Source: Candidatus Nitrospira neomarina (GTDB lineage: Bacteria > Nitrospirota > Nitrospiria > Nitrospirales > UBA8639). From it: 64,000 nt of DNA. The stretch covers positions 1,426,001 through 1,490,000 of the forward strand of contig NZ_CP116968.1 in assembly GCF_032051675.1 (NCBI RefSeq), in the 5' to 3' direction. The translations under genes were made by a program, and so were the position numbers. Shown here piece after piece: positions 20,063 to 28,603 of this stretch (positions are counted from its first letter, which is position 1; each line of letters begins with the position of its first letter). The notes under the pieces are model-generated. The model did not search any database, was not told the DNA's origin, and saw nothing but the letters and a program-made list of their open reading frames with translations.

Positions 20063-20315
20063 GACGGGTTTCGGCCCGGGAGCCGAGCGCTTGCGTGGAG
20101 CCTCTTTTCCTTTTTGAGGTCTTCCGGGGTTTCGGCCCCGGACGACGAGGTCCTTTTGTTTCGGCAAAAGGACCCAAAACCATTGACGCCCCGTCTGGCT
20201 TTATTGAAGAGGAGGGACGCGAACTCTTTGGAGAGCGGCCCAACTCGCCGGGCTCAAACAAGGGCCGCCAGATGCAAAGAGCGCCCCTCCTTAGGACCAG
20301 CCGGCAGGCGTCAGA
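20063..20315 (+). repeat. Structured repeat, copy 13 with leader
   Basis: Leader hairpin with mismatches, core from 20123, all core stems intact except small end changes (cgtcaga). An L1 linker (20316-20421) with the same length as those after copies 4 and 7 follows. Confidence 0.9.
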
Positions 20316-20421
20316 TCAAAAGGCTAACTGGTGTTTGTTGCGATGTCCCGATTGGCCGACCTGCAGCTGGTGCATGGCATGTCTGGTGAACATTGTCGGA
20401 AGATGGGAATGTTTAATAGAT

Positions 20422-20671
20422 GCCGGGGTTCGGCCCGGCAGCCAAGGTTTTGCCTGATGCCTCTTTTTCTTTTCCGAGCCTCCGGGGTTTCGGCCCCGGA
20501 CGACGAGGTCCTTTTGTTTCGGCAAAAGGACCCAAAACCATTGACGCCCCGTCTGGCTTTATTGAAGAGGAGGGACGCGAACTCTTTGGAGAGCGGCCCA
20601 ACTCGCGGGGCTCAGACAAGGGCCGCTAAATGCAAAGAGCGTCCCTCCTTGGGCCAGCCGGCAGGCGTCGG
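20422..20671 (+). repeat. Structured repeat, copy 14 with leader
   Basis: Leader and core complete. The inner stem GCGGCCC/GGGCCGC and the outer GGAGGGACGC/GCGTCCCTCC are perfect. An L2 linker (20672-20751) follows, closely matching those after copies 5 and 6. Confidence 0.92.
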
Positions 20672-20751
20672 ACAAAGTAGGAGAGGAACCTTTATGCGAT
20701 TCCCATGCAAGTGGGAGAAGTGCAGGAAGGACAGTGAGAGGAAGAACGATG

Positions 20752-20837
20752 CGGGGTTTCGGCCTGGCAGCCGAGGTCATGTTCTTTCGTTCTTTGGAGA
20801 AAAGAACCAAACACAACGGTTTCGCTCTTCGAGACGA
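20752..20837 (+). repeat. Structured repeat, copy 15 (degenerate)
   Basis: Leader-like hairpin gcggggtttcggcctggc, then a strongly diverged second hairpin region. No long-range stems. It closes the right-hand array and is followed by a terminator-like hairpin. Confidence 0.6.
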
Positions 20838-20877
20838 CCCAGGCCCACTTTTGGAGGTGGACCTGGGACCCTTTTTT
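20838..20877 (+). terminator. Intrinsic terminator on the plus strand, after the last repeat
   Basis: Arms CCCAGG and CCTGGG plus CCAC and GTGG around an eight-base loop, then a T run (20872-20877). No plus-strand gene precedes it, only the repeat array. On the minus strand it also lies directly after the stop of the stress-protein gene. Confidence 0.6.
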
Positions 20878-21397
20878 AGGATTTGACCGAGGCCTCATCC
20901 GAGGTGGCAATATCCTCGGCACCCTCATTTTTGAAGATTGTTCTGGCGCGGTCCGTCGTATCGGTATTTTCTGAATGTACCGAGATCAGGATTTTGCCTT
21001 CTTTAATCTTTCCTTCATAAAGCTTGGCTTCATACTCCGGGATGCCCATGCCGACCAGTCCGCCGGTCAGGCCTCCCACCGTAGCTCCAACTGCCGCACC
21101 GCCCAGCGCGGCCATAATCGGGCCGGCAGCCACAAACGGACCAATGCCGGGAAGTGCCAAGGCCCCGATACCCACCAGCCAGCCAAGGGCTCCACCCAAC
21201 ACCCCACCCGCTCCGGCTCCGGTGACGGCTCCCTCCGGAGCCTTCGAGTGCTTTTCATGCGCTAAATCTTTGGCCCCATGGGTGTCCGGAAAGAGCACCG
21301 AGATATCGTTACTGGAGAAACCCGCAACCTTGAGATTGTCGACGATTTGCTCGGCCTGCAAAAAAGTTGTCGCAATACAAAAAACGGCTTTAGCCAT
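20876..21397 (-). CDS. Glycine-zipper stress protein (YflT-like N-terminus)
   Basis: 173 residues, start ATG 21397, with ribosome site ggag close upstream. The N-terminus MAKAVFCIATTFLQAEQIVD, then LKVAGFSSNDISVLF, resembles the YflT/general-stress domain. A long glycine- and alanine-rich segment (about 60-120) can form a membrane-inserting glycine zipper. The tail (KEGKILISVHSEN, then AEDIATSDEA) is soluble. Similar proteins are common in Nitrospira-like and proteobacterial genomes and are linked to stress; the exact function is unknown. Confidence 0.7.
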   Translation of the reverse strand: MAKAVFCIATTFLQAEQIVDNLKVAGFSSNDISVLFPDTHGAKDLAHEKHSKAPEGAVTGAGAGGVLGGALGWLVGIGALALPGIGPFVAAGPIMAALGGAAVGATVGGLTGGLVGMGIPEYEAKLYEGKIKEGKILISVHSENTDTTDRARTIFKNEGAEDIATSDEASVKS

Positions 21398-21431
21398 CTG
21401 GCACTCCTTTTCCGGGGGATAACGAGGGTAG

Positions 21432-21854
21432 TTATTCTTTTACAACTTCTAGCAGGTTGATGACATTGTTCAGACCGACAACTAACGTGGCCATGTTCAA
21501 AATCCGCCTTCGCTCATCATGCGTCTCCACCGGTCCCCGTAACGTGGCTTTTCCATTCAGGGTCACGATCTTAATATTATGGGCGTTCAGGGATAGGGTC
21601 TTATCGGCCATCAGTGACTGTCGAATACGACGGGTCATTTCCACATCCTCCTCACTCCCCTTGGACTGGTCGAAGGGAGTCAGTGTGGTGCCCTCACTGT
21701 CCCGCAGGTTTTGTTGAGAATTTTCAACTTCGGCGGACGCGACTTCGAAAGCGGCCGGGAGTCTTTGACCAGAAACGGAGGAGGTTTCCAAAATCCCTGC
21801 CAGAGACAGACAGCCCAGCACTATCAGACAACCTGTTAGGTGCTTCAAAATCAT
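21432..21854 (-). CDS. BON-domain protein, exported
   Basis: 140 residues, start ATG 21854. Signal-like N-terminus (HLTGCLIVLGCLSLAGIL). BON domain in the C-terminal half: DVEMTRRIRQSLMADKTLS, KIVTLNGKATLRGPV, ERRRILNMATLVVGLNNVIN. BON domains bind phospholipid or envelope components and occur in OsmY-type stress proteins. It precedes the glycine-zipper gene by 34 bases on the same strand; an envelope-stress operon is likely. Confidence 0.85.
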   Translation of the reverse strand: MILKHLTGCLIVLGCLSLAGILETSSVSGQRLPAAFEVASAEVENSQQNLRDSEGTTLTPFDQSKGSEEDVEMTRRIRQSLMADKTLSLNAHNIKIVTLNGKATLRGPVETHDERRRILNMATLVVGLNNVINLLEVVKE

Positions 21855-22327
21855 TCCGTCATGAGGTGCAGAGAGTGGACATTAAAAGTTGGTCAACCGG
21901 GTCCGATCCCGTTGATGGACAAATTGCTCATTTTCCTCATTTGCCCTCTCACCATGGGCCTAGATTACCCGACCTCTTCCAAAATGTCACCATGTTGGCG
22001 GCAGGAAAATAGCCGGTTATAGAAGCACGAAAGATGATCCATGGGGGAAGAAAGCACCGACATTGAATGCTCTTTCCGGATGGGAAGTTCAGGAGTCAAT
22101 ATGCCCTTGGAAATTAGTATTATTCAGCCATCCCTATCTCGTTGCGGTCCCCTATATCTGTGTCTCTATCCACTGTGACCTGTAGAGCGGAATGGCTTTC
22201 TATCGCGGTTGGCCATTCATCGCGACGTCCTTGTAGGAGTCGATGAGTCCGGCTTTTTTGGGTCGGCTCACCGTGGTCATCACGCATATTGAAGATTTTC
22301 CATTCCTCGATTGCTATACTTCCAGCC
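21855..22327. other. Intergenic between divergent BON and kelch genes
   Basis: No gene. A TATACT -10-like box at 22315-22320 lies 7 bases before the kelch ATG, so its mRNA may be leaderless. Nothing else recognised. Confidence 0.45.
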
Positions 22328-23398
22328 ATGCGACACCAGGTCATCCCGTCGATCCTCCGCCCTGTGCCTTTGGTTAGCCCTATCCTGATGTTTCTTCCGT
22401 TCTTCATTGCGCTCTGTCTCATCGTGCCGCCAGTATCTGCTCAATCAATGCAGACGGAGGCGGATCAGGGGGTATGGCAGACGGCCAAGCCTGCACCAAC
22501 GATGCGGACTGAGGTGGCCGCCGCGACCTTGAACGGCAAAATTTACGTCGTAGGCGGGTTTGAGCAACCCGCCTTCGGCAATATCATGAATCTCGGGATT
22601 ACGCCATCCCTCCAGGAATATAATCCCACCACCGACCGATGGACGTCCAGAGCGCCAATGCCGGTGGGCCTGCACCATGTGGGTATCGGAGTGGCAGACG
22701 GCAAACTGTTTGTCATTGGTGGCTACAGGCAATCGGGACTCAGCATCTGGCATCCCGTTGCCACCGTCTATGTCTACAATCCAGCCAACGACACCTGGGC
22801 CGAGCGCGCACCGATGCCGACCCCTCGCGGGGCCTTGTCGGTGGCACAGCACGACGGGAAGCTCTATGCCATCGGCGGCTACGACCGGGAGGCCAATAGC
22901 GCGGCAGTCGAAGCCTTCGATCCGGAGCGCAATGCCTGGACGGTGCGAGCGCCGCTGCCGACCCCTCGCGATCATCTTGCGACCGCAACCGTGTCGGGGA
23001 ACATTTACGCCATCGGCGGACGCCTGAACGGCGACTATGAACAGAATCTCGCTGTCACGGAAGTCTACGATCCTCTCACCGACCGCTGGTCGCGAGTGGC
23101 AGATCTTCCGACTGCCCGCAGTGGTATCACCGCGTCCAGTGTGAGTAATCGGATGTATGTGTTCGGCGGCGAAAATGAAGAAGGAACATTCCGTGAAAAC
23201 GAGGCGTATGATCCGGCGCGTGACGCCTGGCAGACCATGGCACCCATGCCGACGGGACGCCACGGCCTCGGGTCAGCGGTAGTGAATGACCGCATTTACG
23301 TCATTAGTGGCGGGCCGACGCCGGGAGGCTCTTTTAGTGATGTGAACGAGGTGTTTACTCCGCCGCAATCCGTCACCTCTCCGCTCCCCAAGCCATGA
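22328..23398 (+). CDS. Secreted kelch-repeat beta-propeller protein
   Basis: 356 residues from ATG 22328; an in-frame start at 22289 would leave the signal peptide internal. Signal peptide with PILMFLPFFIALCLIVPP and VSAQ. Six kelch units are visible through their GG motifs: IYVVGGF, LFVIGGY, LYAIGGY, IYAIGGR, MYVFGGE, IYVISGG, each followed by a YxP...W element. This gives a six-bladed propeller, probably periplasmic or extracellular. Ligand unknown. Confidence 0.9.
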   Translation: MRHQVIPSILRPVPLVSPILMFLPFFIALCLIVPPVSAQSMQTEADQGVWQTAKPAPTMRTEVAAATLNGKIYVVGGFEQPAFGNIMNLGITPSLQEYNPTTDRWTSRAPMPVGLHHVGIGVADGKLFVIGGYRQSGLSIWHPVATVYVYNPANDTWAERAPMPTPRGALSVAQHDGKLYAIGGYDREANSAAVEAFDPERNAWTVRAPLPTPRDHLATATVSGNIYAIGGRLNGDYEQNLAVTEVYDPLTDRWSRVADLPTARSGITASSVSNRMYVFGGENEEGTFRENEAYDPARDAWQTMAPMPTGRHGLGSAVVNDRIYVISGGPTPGGSFSDVNEVFTPPQSVTSPLPKP

Positions 23399-23537
23399 GG
23401 TGGATCCCAAACAGCTGTGGGCTGGCCGTCATGAAATTCGAGATGACATTTTTTCCCAGCGCATCATATAATTTGCCGATAAAACGCGAAGTGCCTCTGT
23501 TTAACGGATTGCGAAGAAGGGTTTGAAAGGAGAACGT

Positions 23538-23816
23538 ATGGAGTGGAGAGCCAGTCATATACTCGTGAAGGAAAAGGGATTGGCCGATGACCTGAGGAAA
23601 CGTCTGAAAACCGGAGCCAAGTTTGCCGATCTGGCGAAGGAGTTTTCAACCTGTCCCAGCGGTTCCAAAAGTGGTGATCTGGGGTGGTTTGGTCCCGGCA
23701 AAATGGTGAAAGCCTTTGAAGATGCGGTCAAACGCCTGGGACATGGCAGTCTGAGTCCGGTCGTCAAAACCCAATTCGGGTACCACATCATTAAAAAAAC
23801 GGGTCAGAAGGAATAG
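23538..23816 (+). CDS. ppiC: Parvulin-type peptidyl-prolyl isomerase
   Basis: 92 residues from ATG 23538, with aaggag 5 bases upstream. A stand-alone rotamase domain: WRASHILVKEKG, FADLAKEFSTCPSGSKSGDL, GWFGPGKMV, FGYHIIKKTG. Length and lack of a signal match cytoplasmic PpiC of E. coli (93 residues). It catalyses cis-trans isomerisation of Xaa-Pro bonds. Confidence 0.95.
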   Translation: MEWRASHILVKEKGLADDLRKRLKTGAKFADLAKEFSTCPSGSKSGDLGWFGPGKMVKAFEDAVKRLGHGSLSPVVKTQFGYHIIKKTGQKE

Positions 23817-23925
23817 CCTTTCTGACTGAGACCTTTTCTGCGATCCTCAACGATCATTTCGAACAGATGTCTTGAGAATTTCTTTGCCGTACATGTTCGC
23901 GGATCATTCCCAGCAAGGAGGCGAA

Positions 23926-24579
23926 ATGAAACAGAGACTTTGTGCGCAAGTGATCATGGCGATTGTCGTTTCCGGCCTGGCACCGGTCCACGCATGGGCC
24001 GAGGCCATCGTCATTGGGCCGGTCAGTAAAAGTCCGTTGTCCGGCTCGGCTCCCGGCGGAACAAGCACACTCGATGTCAAAACTCTCGCACCCGATGCTT
24101 TTGCGACGACGTCCGCAAATCAGTGGGCACTCGGCGGCCTCGTCTTTTATGAGCGGAGCGACGAGGCGTGCTATATCGGCACACTGCGCACGAGTTTAAA
24201 TGGACGCCATACCGCAGAAACCACGTCGAACAAATCCACCAGGCCGCCGTGCACGGGTAAAAATGTTCACGACAAACAGACGATTAAATTCAACAAGGCC
24301 GATCATGTTATTCAGTCCATCCAGGTCTGCACCACGGACAAGAAAAAGAAAGACGACAAGATTAAGGGGGCGGAGATCTGGGCTGTGCGTGTGGGCCAAA
24401 ATGGAACCCTCTTCGAAGCCAGCCTCAGTGACAAGTTCAGGCGTCCAAACTGTGAACGCTGGCGCGAGAAGGTGTCCTGCCCGAGCAACCAAATTGCCAT
24501 TGGCATCGAGGCCACCTGGGGCGATGGCGGTTTTGCCGGCGTGCGGCTTCGTTGTAAAGCCGTCGGGACGATGGAGTGA
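23926..24579 (+). CDS. Exported hypothetical protein
   Basis: 217 residues from ATG 23926, chosen for aaggagg 5 bases upstream. Signal peptide MKQRLCAQVIMAIVVSGLAP with cleavage near AWAEA. The mature part has six cysteines (ACYIG, PPCTG, VCTTD, NCERW, VSCPS, RCKAV) likely in disulfides, and a C-terminal pattern (GIEATWGDGGFAGVRLRCKAV) repeated in type earlier. No family recognised. Confidence 0.65.
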   Translation: MKQRLCAQVIMAIVVSGLAPVHAWAEAIVIGPVSKSPLSGSAPGGTSTLDVKTLAPDAFATTSANQWALGGLVFYERSDEACYIGTLRTSLNGRHTAETTSNKSTRPPCTGKNVHDKQTIKFNKADHVIQSIQVCTTDKKKKDDKIKGAEIWAVRVGQNGTLFEASLSDKFRRPNCERWREKVSCPSNQIAIGIEATWGDGGFAGVRLRCKAVGTME

Positions 24580-24974
24580 CCAGCGGGGATGCGACGGTCA
24601 AGCCTGCGCCTTGCGAATGTCGATAAGGGTTTGACGTGTCTGCGTATCTGGTCGACGATGACATCCCCAATACATGCTTCTTGAATGTATACATACCGGA
24701 TGAGATCACCCGGCGAATTGTGGAATGATCACCAACGTTCTTCCTATGAAAATGCAGAGAGTCCGTTCCTTCAACGAATGACAGGATCACGTGTCTGATT
24801 GGATACAGGGTCGTATCTGATTGGATACGTCATCGACCACTCAACACCTAGACCGTTTTCCATCGGCGTTCCTTTTGTTTCATTCTTTTTCTTTCATTCC
24901 GGGGGTTTATCATTCGTTCTCTCAGTAGCGAGAGAGTCATCCGCTGCGCTCGCATGAATCTTGAGTTTCCTTTA
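24580..24974. other. Intergenic with a short direct repeat
   Basis: No credible gene. The phrase tctgattggatac occurs twice at 24795-24829. The rest is unremarkable up to the inverted-repeat element at 24975. Confidence 0.4.
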
Positions 24975-25220
24975 GGGGAGTGTTGAATAAAACCAATTTC
25001 CAAGGGCATATTGCCCCACAGGCACGTTGCATATTAGATGTCTCAGGGCGGTTCAAAAAAGTCCTTCCAGTCCTGCCCTGAGTCATGCCGAAGGGAAGGC
25101 CGCAAATTGCCTGCCGTGTCCAAAAGGGCACTACTTTTGTTTTGCGCGCAGAGCGTACTTCCAGTACGTGAGCACGGAAAAATGGCGAGAATGCGGCCGG
25201 CGGCTTTTTTCAACAGCCCC
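24975..25220. mobile_element. MITE-like element with terminal inverted repeats
   Basis: About 246 bases bounded by imperfect inverted termini: ggggagtgttgaataaaa on the left and ttttttcaacagcccc on the right, matching at most positions after reverse complementing. Inside are a small hairpin (gggcatattgccc) and no conserved protein. Size and termini fit a non-autonomous element; no transposase is in the window. No target-site duplication was confirmed. Confidence 0.55.
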
Positions 25221-25374
25221 TGTAGGTGATGAATCGCACCGTGTCCGGCAGTTGGATCATGGTCCATCTTGAATTATTCACCCAAATATATTTCTTTCCC
25301 CATCAGCAATGAGATGAAGCTGAACAACCATATCCGGCAGGCATCCGGTTCCAGGGAACATTCGCGAGTGACGC

Positions 25375-28300
25375 ATGGCCTCTGACAAAAGCGACGATTT
25401 TAAAATTCCTGTGACGGGGTTATTAATTCTGCTCACCGTGCTGGGTGGAATTTTGTTTTACCAACAACCCTTTAAAAGTGATCGGCCCGTTCATGAACAA
25501 CAAAGCCAGGCGGTGATCGTTGGTGACAAGCGAGTACAAAGCCGTCTGTGGCAGGACCCTTTCGCATCGGTAAAAGCTCATAAACAGGCCGAACCCAACA
25601 CCAATCAGTCTCAGACTGTGGCTCCGTCACCCCAAGGTGCTCTCAATGGTTCAGAGACCAAGGACCACCATAATTTACGCCTTCAGTTAGGTGAGATCAC
25701 GAGAGCGATAGGGGCACACACACCTACATTCAAGGCCCTGATTGTCGTCACAGAAGGCACTCCCTTTGCTTCCGGAACGGAATACCGGTTACGACATCGT
25801 TATGCGGTGGTGTCCGCTCTTGGAGAGGCGGGGTATATCCCAGAGGAAGGAGAATTTTTCAGATATTTTTCGTGGAACCGCACAAAGCTTCAGGGAAAAG
25901 ACACCTGCTGGGATGAAAGCTGTCCCGGCATGGATGTGCCTCTCGAATGGTTTAAACCGGACAACCCCGAAAAAGACCACGTGCTGGTCTTCTGGGTCAA
26001 GGATCAAGATCTTGAGAAAAATCCATTGGCGTCCCTGGAAGACCTCGTGGCCTTTGTGAACGAGTCGGTATCCGACTCTCCACAGGAACGACGTCGTCAC
26101 GATTTTGTTGATGTCACAATGTCGTTTACAGTGTTAGGCCCGTTTCATTCCGGAACCTTACGCGCCATGATCAGTGAAATACTGGGAAGACATCGAATGG
26201 CGTCATCCTCACATACACCCATCCAGGATTCAACCGCTATTCAGTATCTTTCCTATTCGGCCACCGCCTCTGAGGCGGTCCTGTTTGAAGGCCTTACTAT
26301 TGATGAGGAACAGTGTTCCAGCGAAGCTGAGTGCTGGAACTATATGAAGTCCCTGGGTTTTGATGTGCATCGCGTCATAGGGACGGACGAAGAACTGGCC
26401 AGGGAACTGGCAGAGGAATTACACAAACGAAACGTAGATTTTACCGACGAACCAGATCACATTGCTTTGATCGGGGAATGGGATACGCTTTACGGGCGAA
26501 AACTGCCACTGACCTTTCTTGAAGTGACTCATCGTTCTCGGGATCTTGATCTTGTCACCAAGATCAGGAATTTGGGAGACGTGGACTGGCCTGATTGGGC
26601 CCATCGCTTTAGTTACCTTCGTGGAATTGACGGTGAGCTTCCTCAGAGTATGAATGCCTCCGGCGGAAAATCCGAGAGTGTCGGAACCCTTTCCCAGAAC
26701 CTTTTTAAAATCAATAAGGGTCTTGAACGACCGGAAGGCCCGGCCCAATTCGATTATTTGAGACGGTTGGCCTTGCAAATACAAGCTGAGGACCGGAGGA
26801 TTCGAGAAGAGTGTCTGGACAATGTTGGAGAAGGATCATGGCCAACCTGCCCCGGCTTTAAGGCCATAGGCATTCTGGCTGGAGATGTTTACGACAAACT
26901 GCTCCTCCTCCAAGCCTTGCGAAAAGAATTTCCCGGAGTTCTTTTCTTTACCACCGATCTTGATGCCCGCCTCTTACATCCGGGCCAATACCAATGGACT
27001 CGAAACCTTCTCATTGCCTCTCATTTCGGCCTTCGTCTTGATGACAAGGTGCAAAAATCAATTCCCCCGTTTCGCGATGCCTATCAAACCTCATTGTTTC
27101 TGTCCACGTTGCTGGCCATTGACCCCGACGCCGTGTGTCACTCGGCTTCAGGATTGTTTGCCCATGGGATATGCGACAACTCACCAGACCAACCCTCCCT
27201 TCATCGAACGCCAAGAATCTTCGAGGTCGGACTCACGGGTGCATACGACCTGAGTGACGGCACCCGCTCCATCCATGTTTCACGACCGGATTTTGAACAT
27301 GGAGAGCCGGCGCCCCCCATAGGTTTACGAACATTCATCCTGCTGGGATGTATTTTATTGAGTAGTTGGCTGATTTATGCGGCCATGAGCCGGAAAGCGG
27401 TGTTTCTTGCCGGAGCGGCGGCCAAGTCTCCCATGTTCTGGGCTTTCTTGTTGGCCGTCGTTGGTAGCTATTCCTGGCTGTTTGTGTCCATCACCAGCCA
27501 ACTCGAGGATGGAGAACCCTTTGTCTGGCTGGAAGGTATCAGTGTCTGGCCAACGGAAATACTCAGATTGGCGGCGTTCTTTTTGAGTCTTTGCTTTCTG
27601 TGCCGGGGATACAGGACCCTGCAGGCCAAATTTCGTCAACTTGAGGCAGATTTCGATCTTTCTCCAGGAGAATGTTCCTTATGCTTCGAATGGAAAAAGT
27701 GGATGGAATTCGGTCCTGATTATTCAAAGGGCAGCACACCCCCCAAACATACGATGCGTGAAACATGGCGCATCTATACGTCATTAATGGGTCTACGGTG
27801 CGCAGGGTCCCGTGTTGTCGTCCAGACGGCTGTCTACCTGATTCTTTTTGCCTTCCCGATCTTCATGCTCATCGGATTTCCCACCACCCCCTGCCGGGGT
27901 GAGACGTGCTTCAATTTGGATAAGGTGATTCTTATTCTGAGTGTGGTCACCATGTGGCTCCTGGTATTTTTTGTGGTATATGTCACACGGCTTTGTGCCA
28001 GGATGGTGAAGTGGGTGTTACAACCCGGCGTGGTATGGCCACCTCGGGATAGGGCACGCGAACCCTGGTTCCATAGTCCAATGAAGGATGCGCTGGACAA
28101 CATTCAACACGGTCTGTGGTTTTGTGGTCAGCTCACAGAAGTAGTCGGGACCCTAATCTATTATCCCTTTATCATTGTCTTGGTCATGATTGTGTCACGT
28201 TTCTCATTTTTTGATGACTGGGATCTCCCGATCAGTCTTCTTATCGTGATAGGAAGCAACATCGGGCTGGCCATTTTTTCAGCCTTTCATTTCCGACAAA

Positions 28301-28524
28301 CGGCTGAACACGCCAGGGGACGTGTTCTCAATGAGCTGACGTCCATGTTGAGCACGAGTTCAGGCTCTACACGAAAAGCTCAAATACAGAAGGTCATCAG
28401 CGAGGTGCAGAACTTCAGAAAAGGGGCGTTTTGCCCGTTTGCCGAACAACCCATTTTCAAGGCCTTTGCTATTCCTTCCGGTGGCTATGTCCTCATGCTG
28501 TTCATTGAATATCTTGGCAGGTGA
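25375..28524 (+). CDS. Large membrane protein of unknown function
   Basis: 1049 residues, start ATG 25375. One N-terminal membrane helix (VTGLLILLTVLGGILFYQ), a soluble part of about 600 residues probably outside the cytoplasm, then about seven hydrophobic segments between residues 650 and 975. The soluble part has two similar alpha/beta-like halves: FKALIVVTEGTPFASG with RHRYAVVSALGEAGY early, and IGILAGDVYDKLLLLQALRK with LFFTTDLDARLL later, suggesting a periplasmic-binding-protein-like sensor fold (inference). No kinase, cyclase or transporter domain is recognised. Between ordinary core genes, it stands alone. Confidence 0.7.
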   Translation: MASDKSDDFKIPVTGLLILLTVLGGILFYQQPFKSDRPVHEQQSQAVIVGDKRVQSRLWQDPFASVKAHKQAEPNTNQSQTVAPSPQGALNGSETKDHHNLRLQLGEITRAIGAHTPTFKALIVVTEGTPFASGTEYRLRHRYAVVSALGEAGYIPEEGEFFRYFSWNRTKLQGKDTCWDESCPGMDVPLEWFKPDNPEKDHVLVFWVKDQDLEKNPLASLEDLVAFVNESVSDSPQERRRHDFVDVTMSFTVLGPFHSGTLRAMISEILGRHRMASSSHTPIQDSTAIQYLSYSATASEAVLFEGLTIDEEQCSSEAECWNYMKSLGFDVHRVIGTDEELARELAEELHKRNVDFTDEPDHIALIGEWDTLYGRKLPLTFLEVTHRSRDLDLVTKIRNLGDVDWPDWAHRFSYLRGIDGELPQSMNASGGKSESVGTLSQNLFKINKGLERPEGPAQFDYLRRLALQIQAEDRRIREECLDNVGEGSWPTCPGFKAIGILAGDVYDKLLLLQALRKEFPGVLFFTTDLDARLLHPGQYQWTRNLLIASHFGLRLDDKVQKSIPPFRDAYQTSLFLSTLLAIDPDAVCHSASGLFAHGICDNSPDQPSLHRTPRIFEVGLTGAYDLSDGTRSIHVSRPDFEHGEPAPPIGLRTFILLGCILLSSWLIYAAMSRKAVFLAGAAAKSPMFWAFLLAVVGSYSWLFVSITSQLEDGEPFVWLEGISVWPTEILRLAAFFLSLCFLCRGYRTLQAKFRQLEADFDLSPGECSLCFEWKKWMEFGPDYSKGSTPPKHTMRETWRIYTSLMGLRCAGSRVVVQTAVYLILFAFPIFMLIGFPTTPCRGETCFNLDKVILILSVVTMWLLVFFVVYVTRLCARMVKWVLQPGVVWPPRDRAREPWFHSPMKDALDNIQHGLWFCGQLTEVVGTLIYYPFIIVLVMIVSRFSFFDDWDLPISLLIVIGSNIGLAIFSAFHFRQTAEHARGRVLNELTSMLSTSSGSTRKAQIQKVISEVQNFRKGAFCPFAEQPIFKAFAIPSGGYVLMLFIEYLGR

Positions 28525-28549
28525 TTGGACGGGAATTCGTTGAGAAGGG

Positions 28550-28592
28550 CAATTCAACGGGGAGCACCACGATTAATCTCCCCGTTGAATTG
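28550..28592. terminator. Long perfect hairpin between convergent genes
   Basis: Fifteen-base arms CAATTCAACGGGGAG and CTCCCCGTTGAATTG with a 13-base loop, between the unknown membrane protein gene and the clpB stop. No T run on either side, so it may act as a bidirectional terminator or mRNA-end stabiliser. Confidence 0.6.
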
Positions 28593-28603
28593 ATGGAATG
28601 GCG

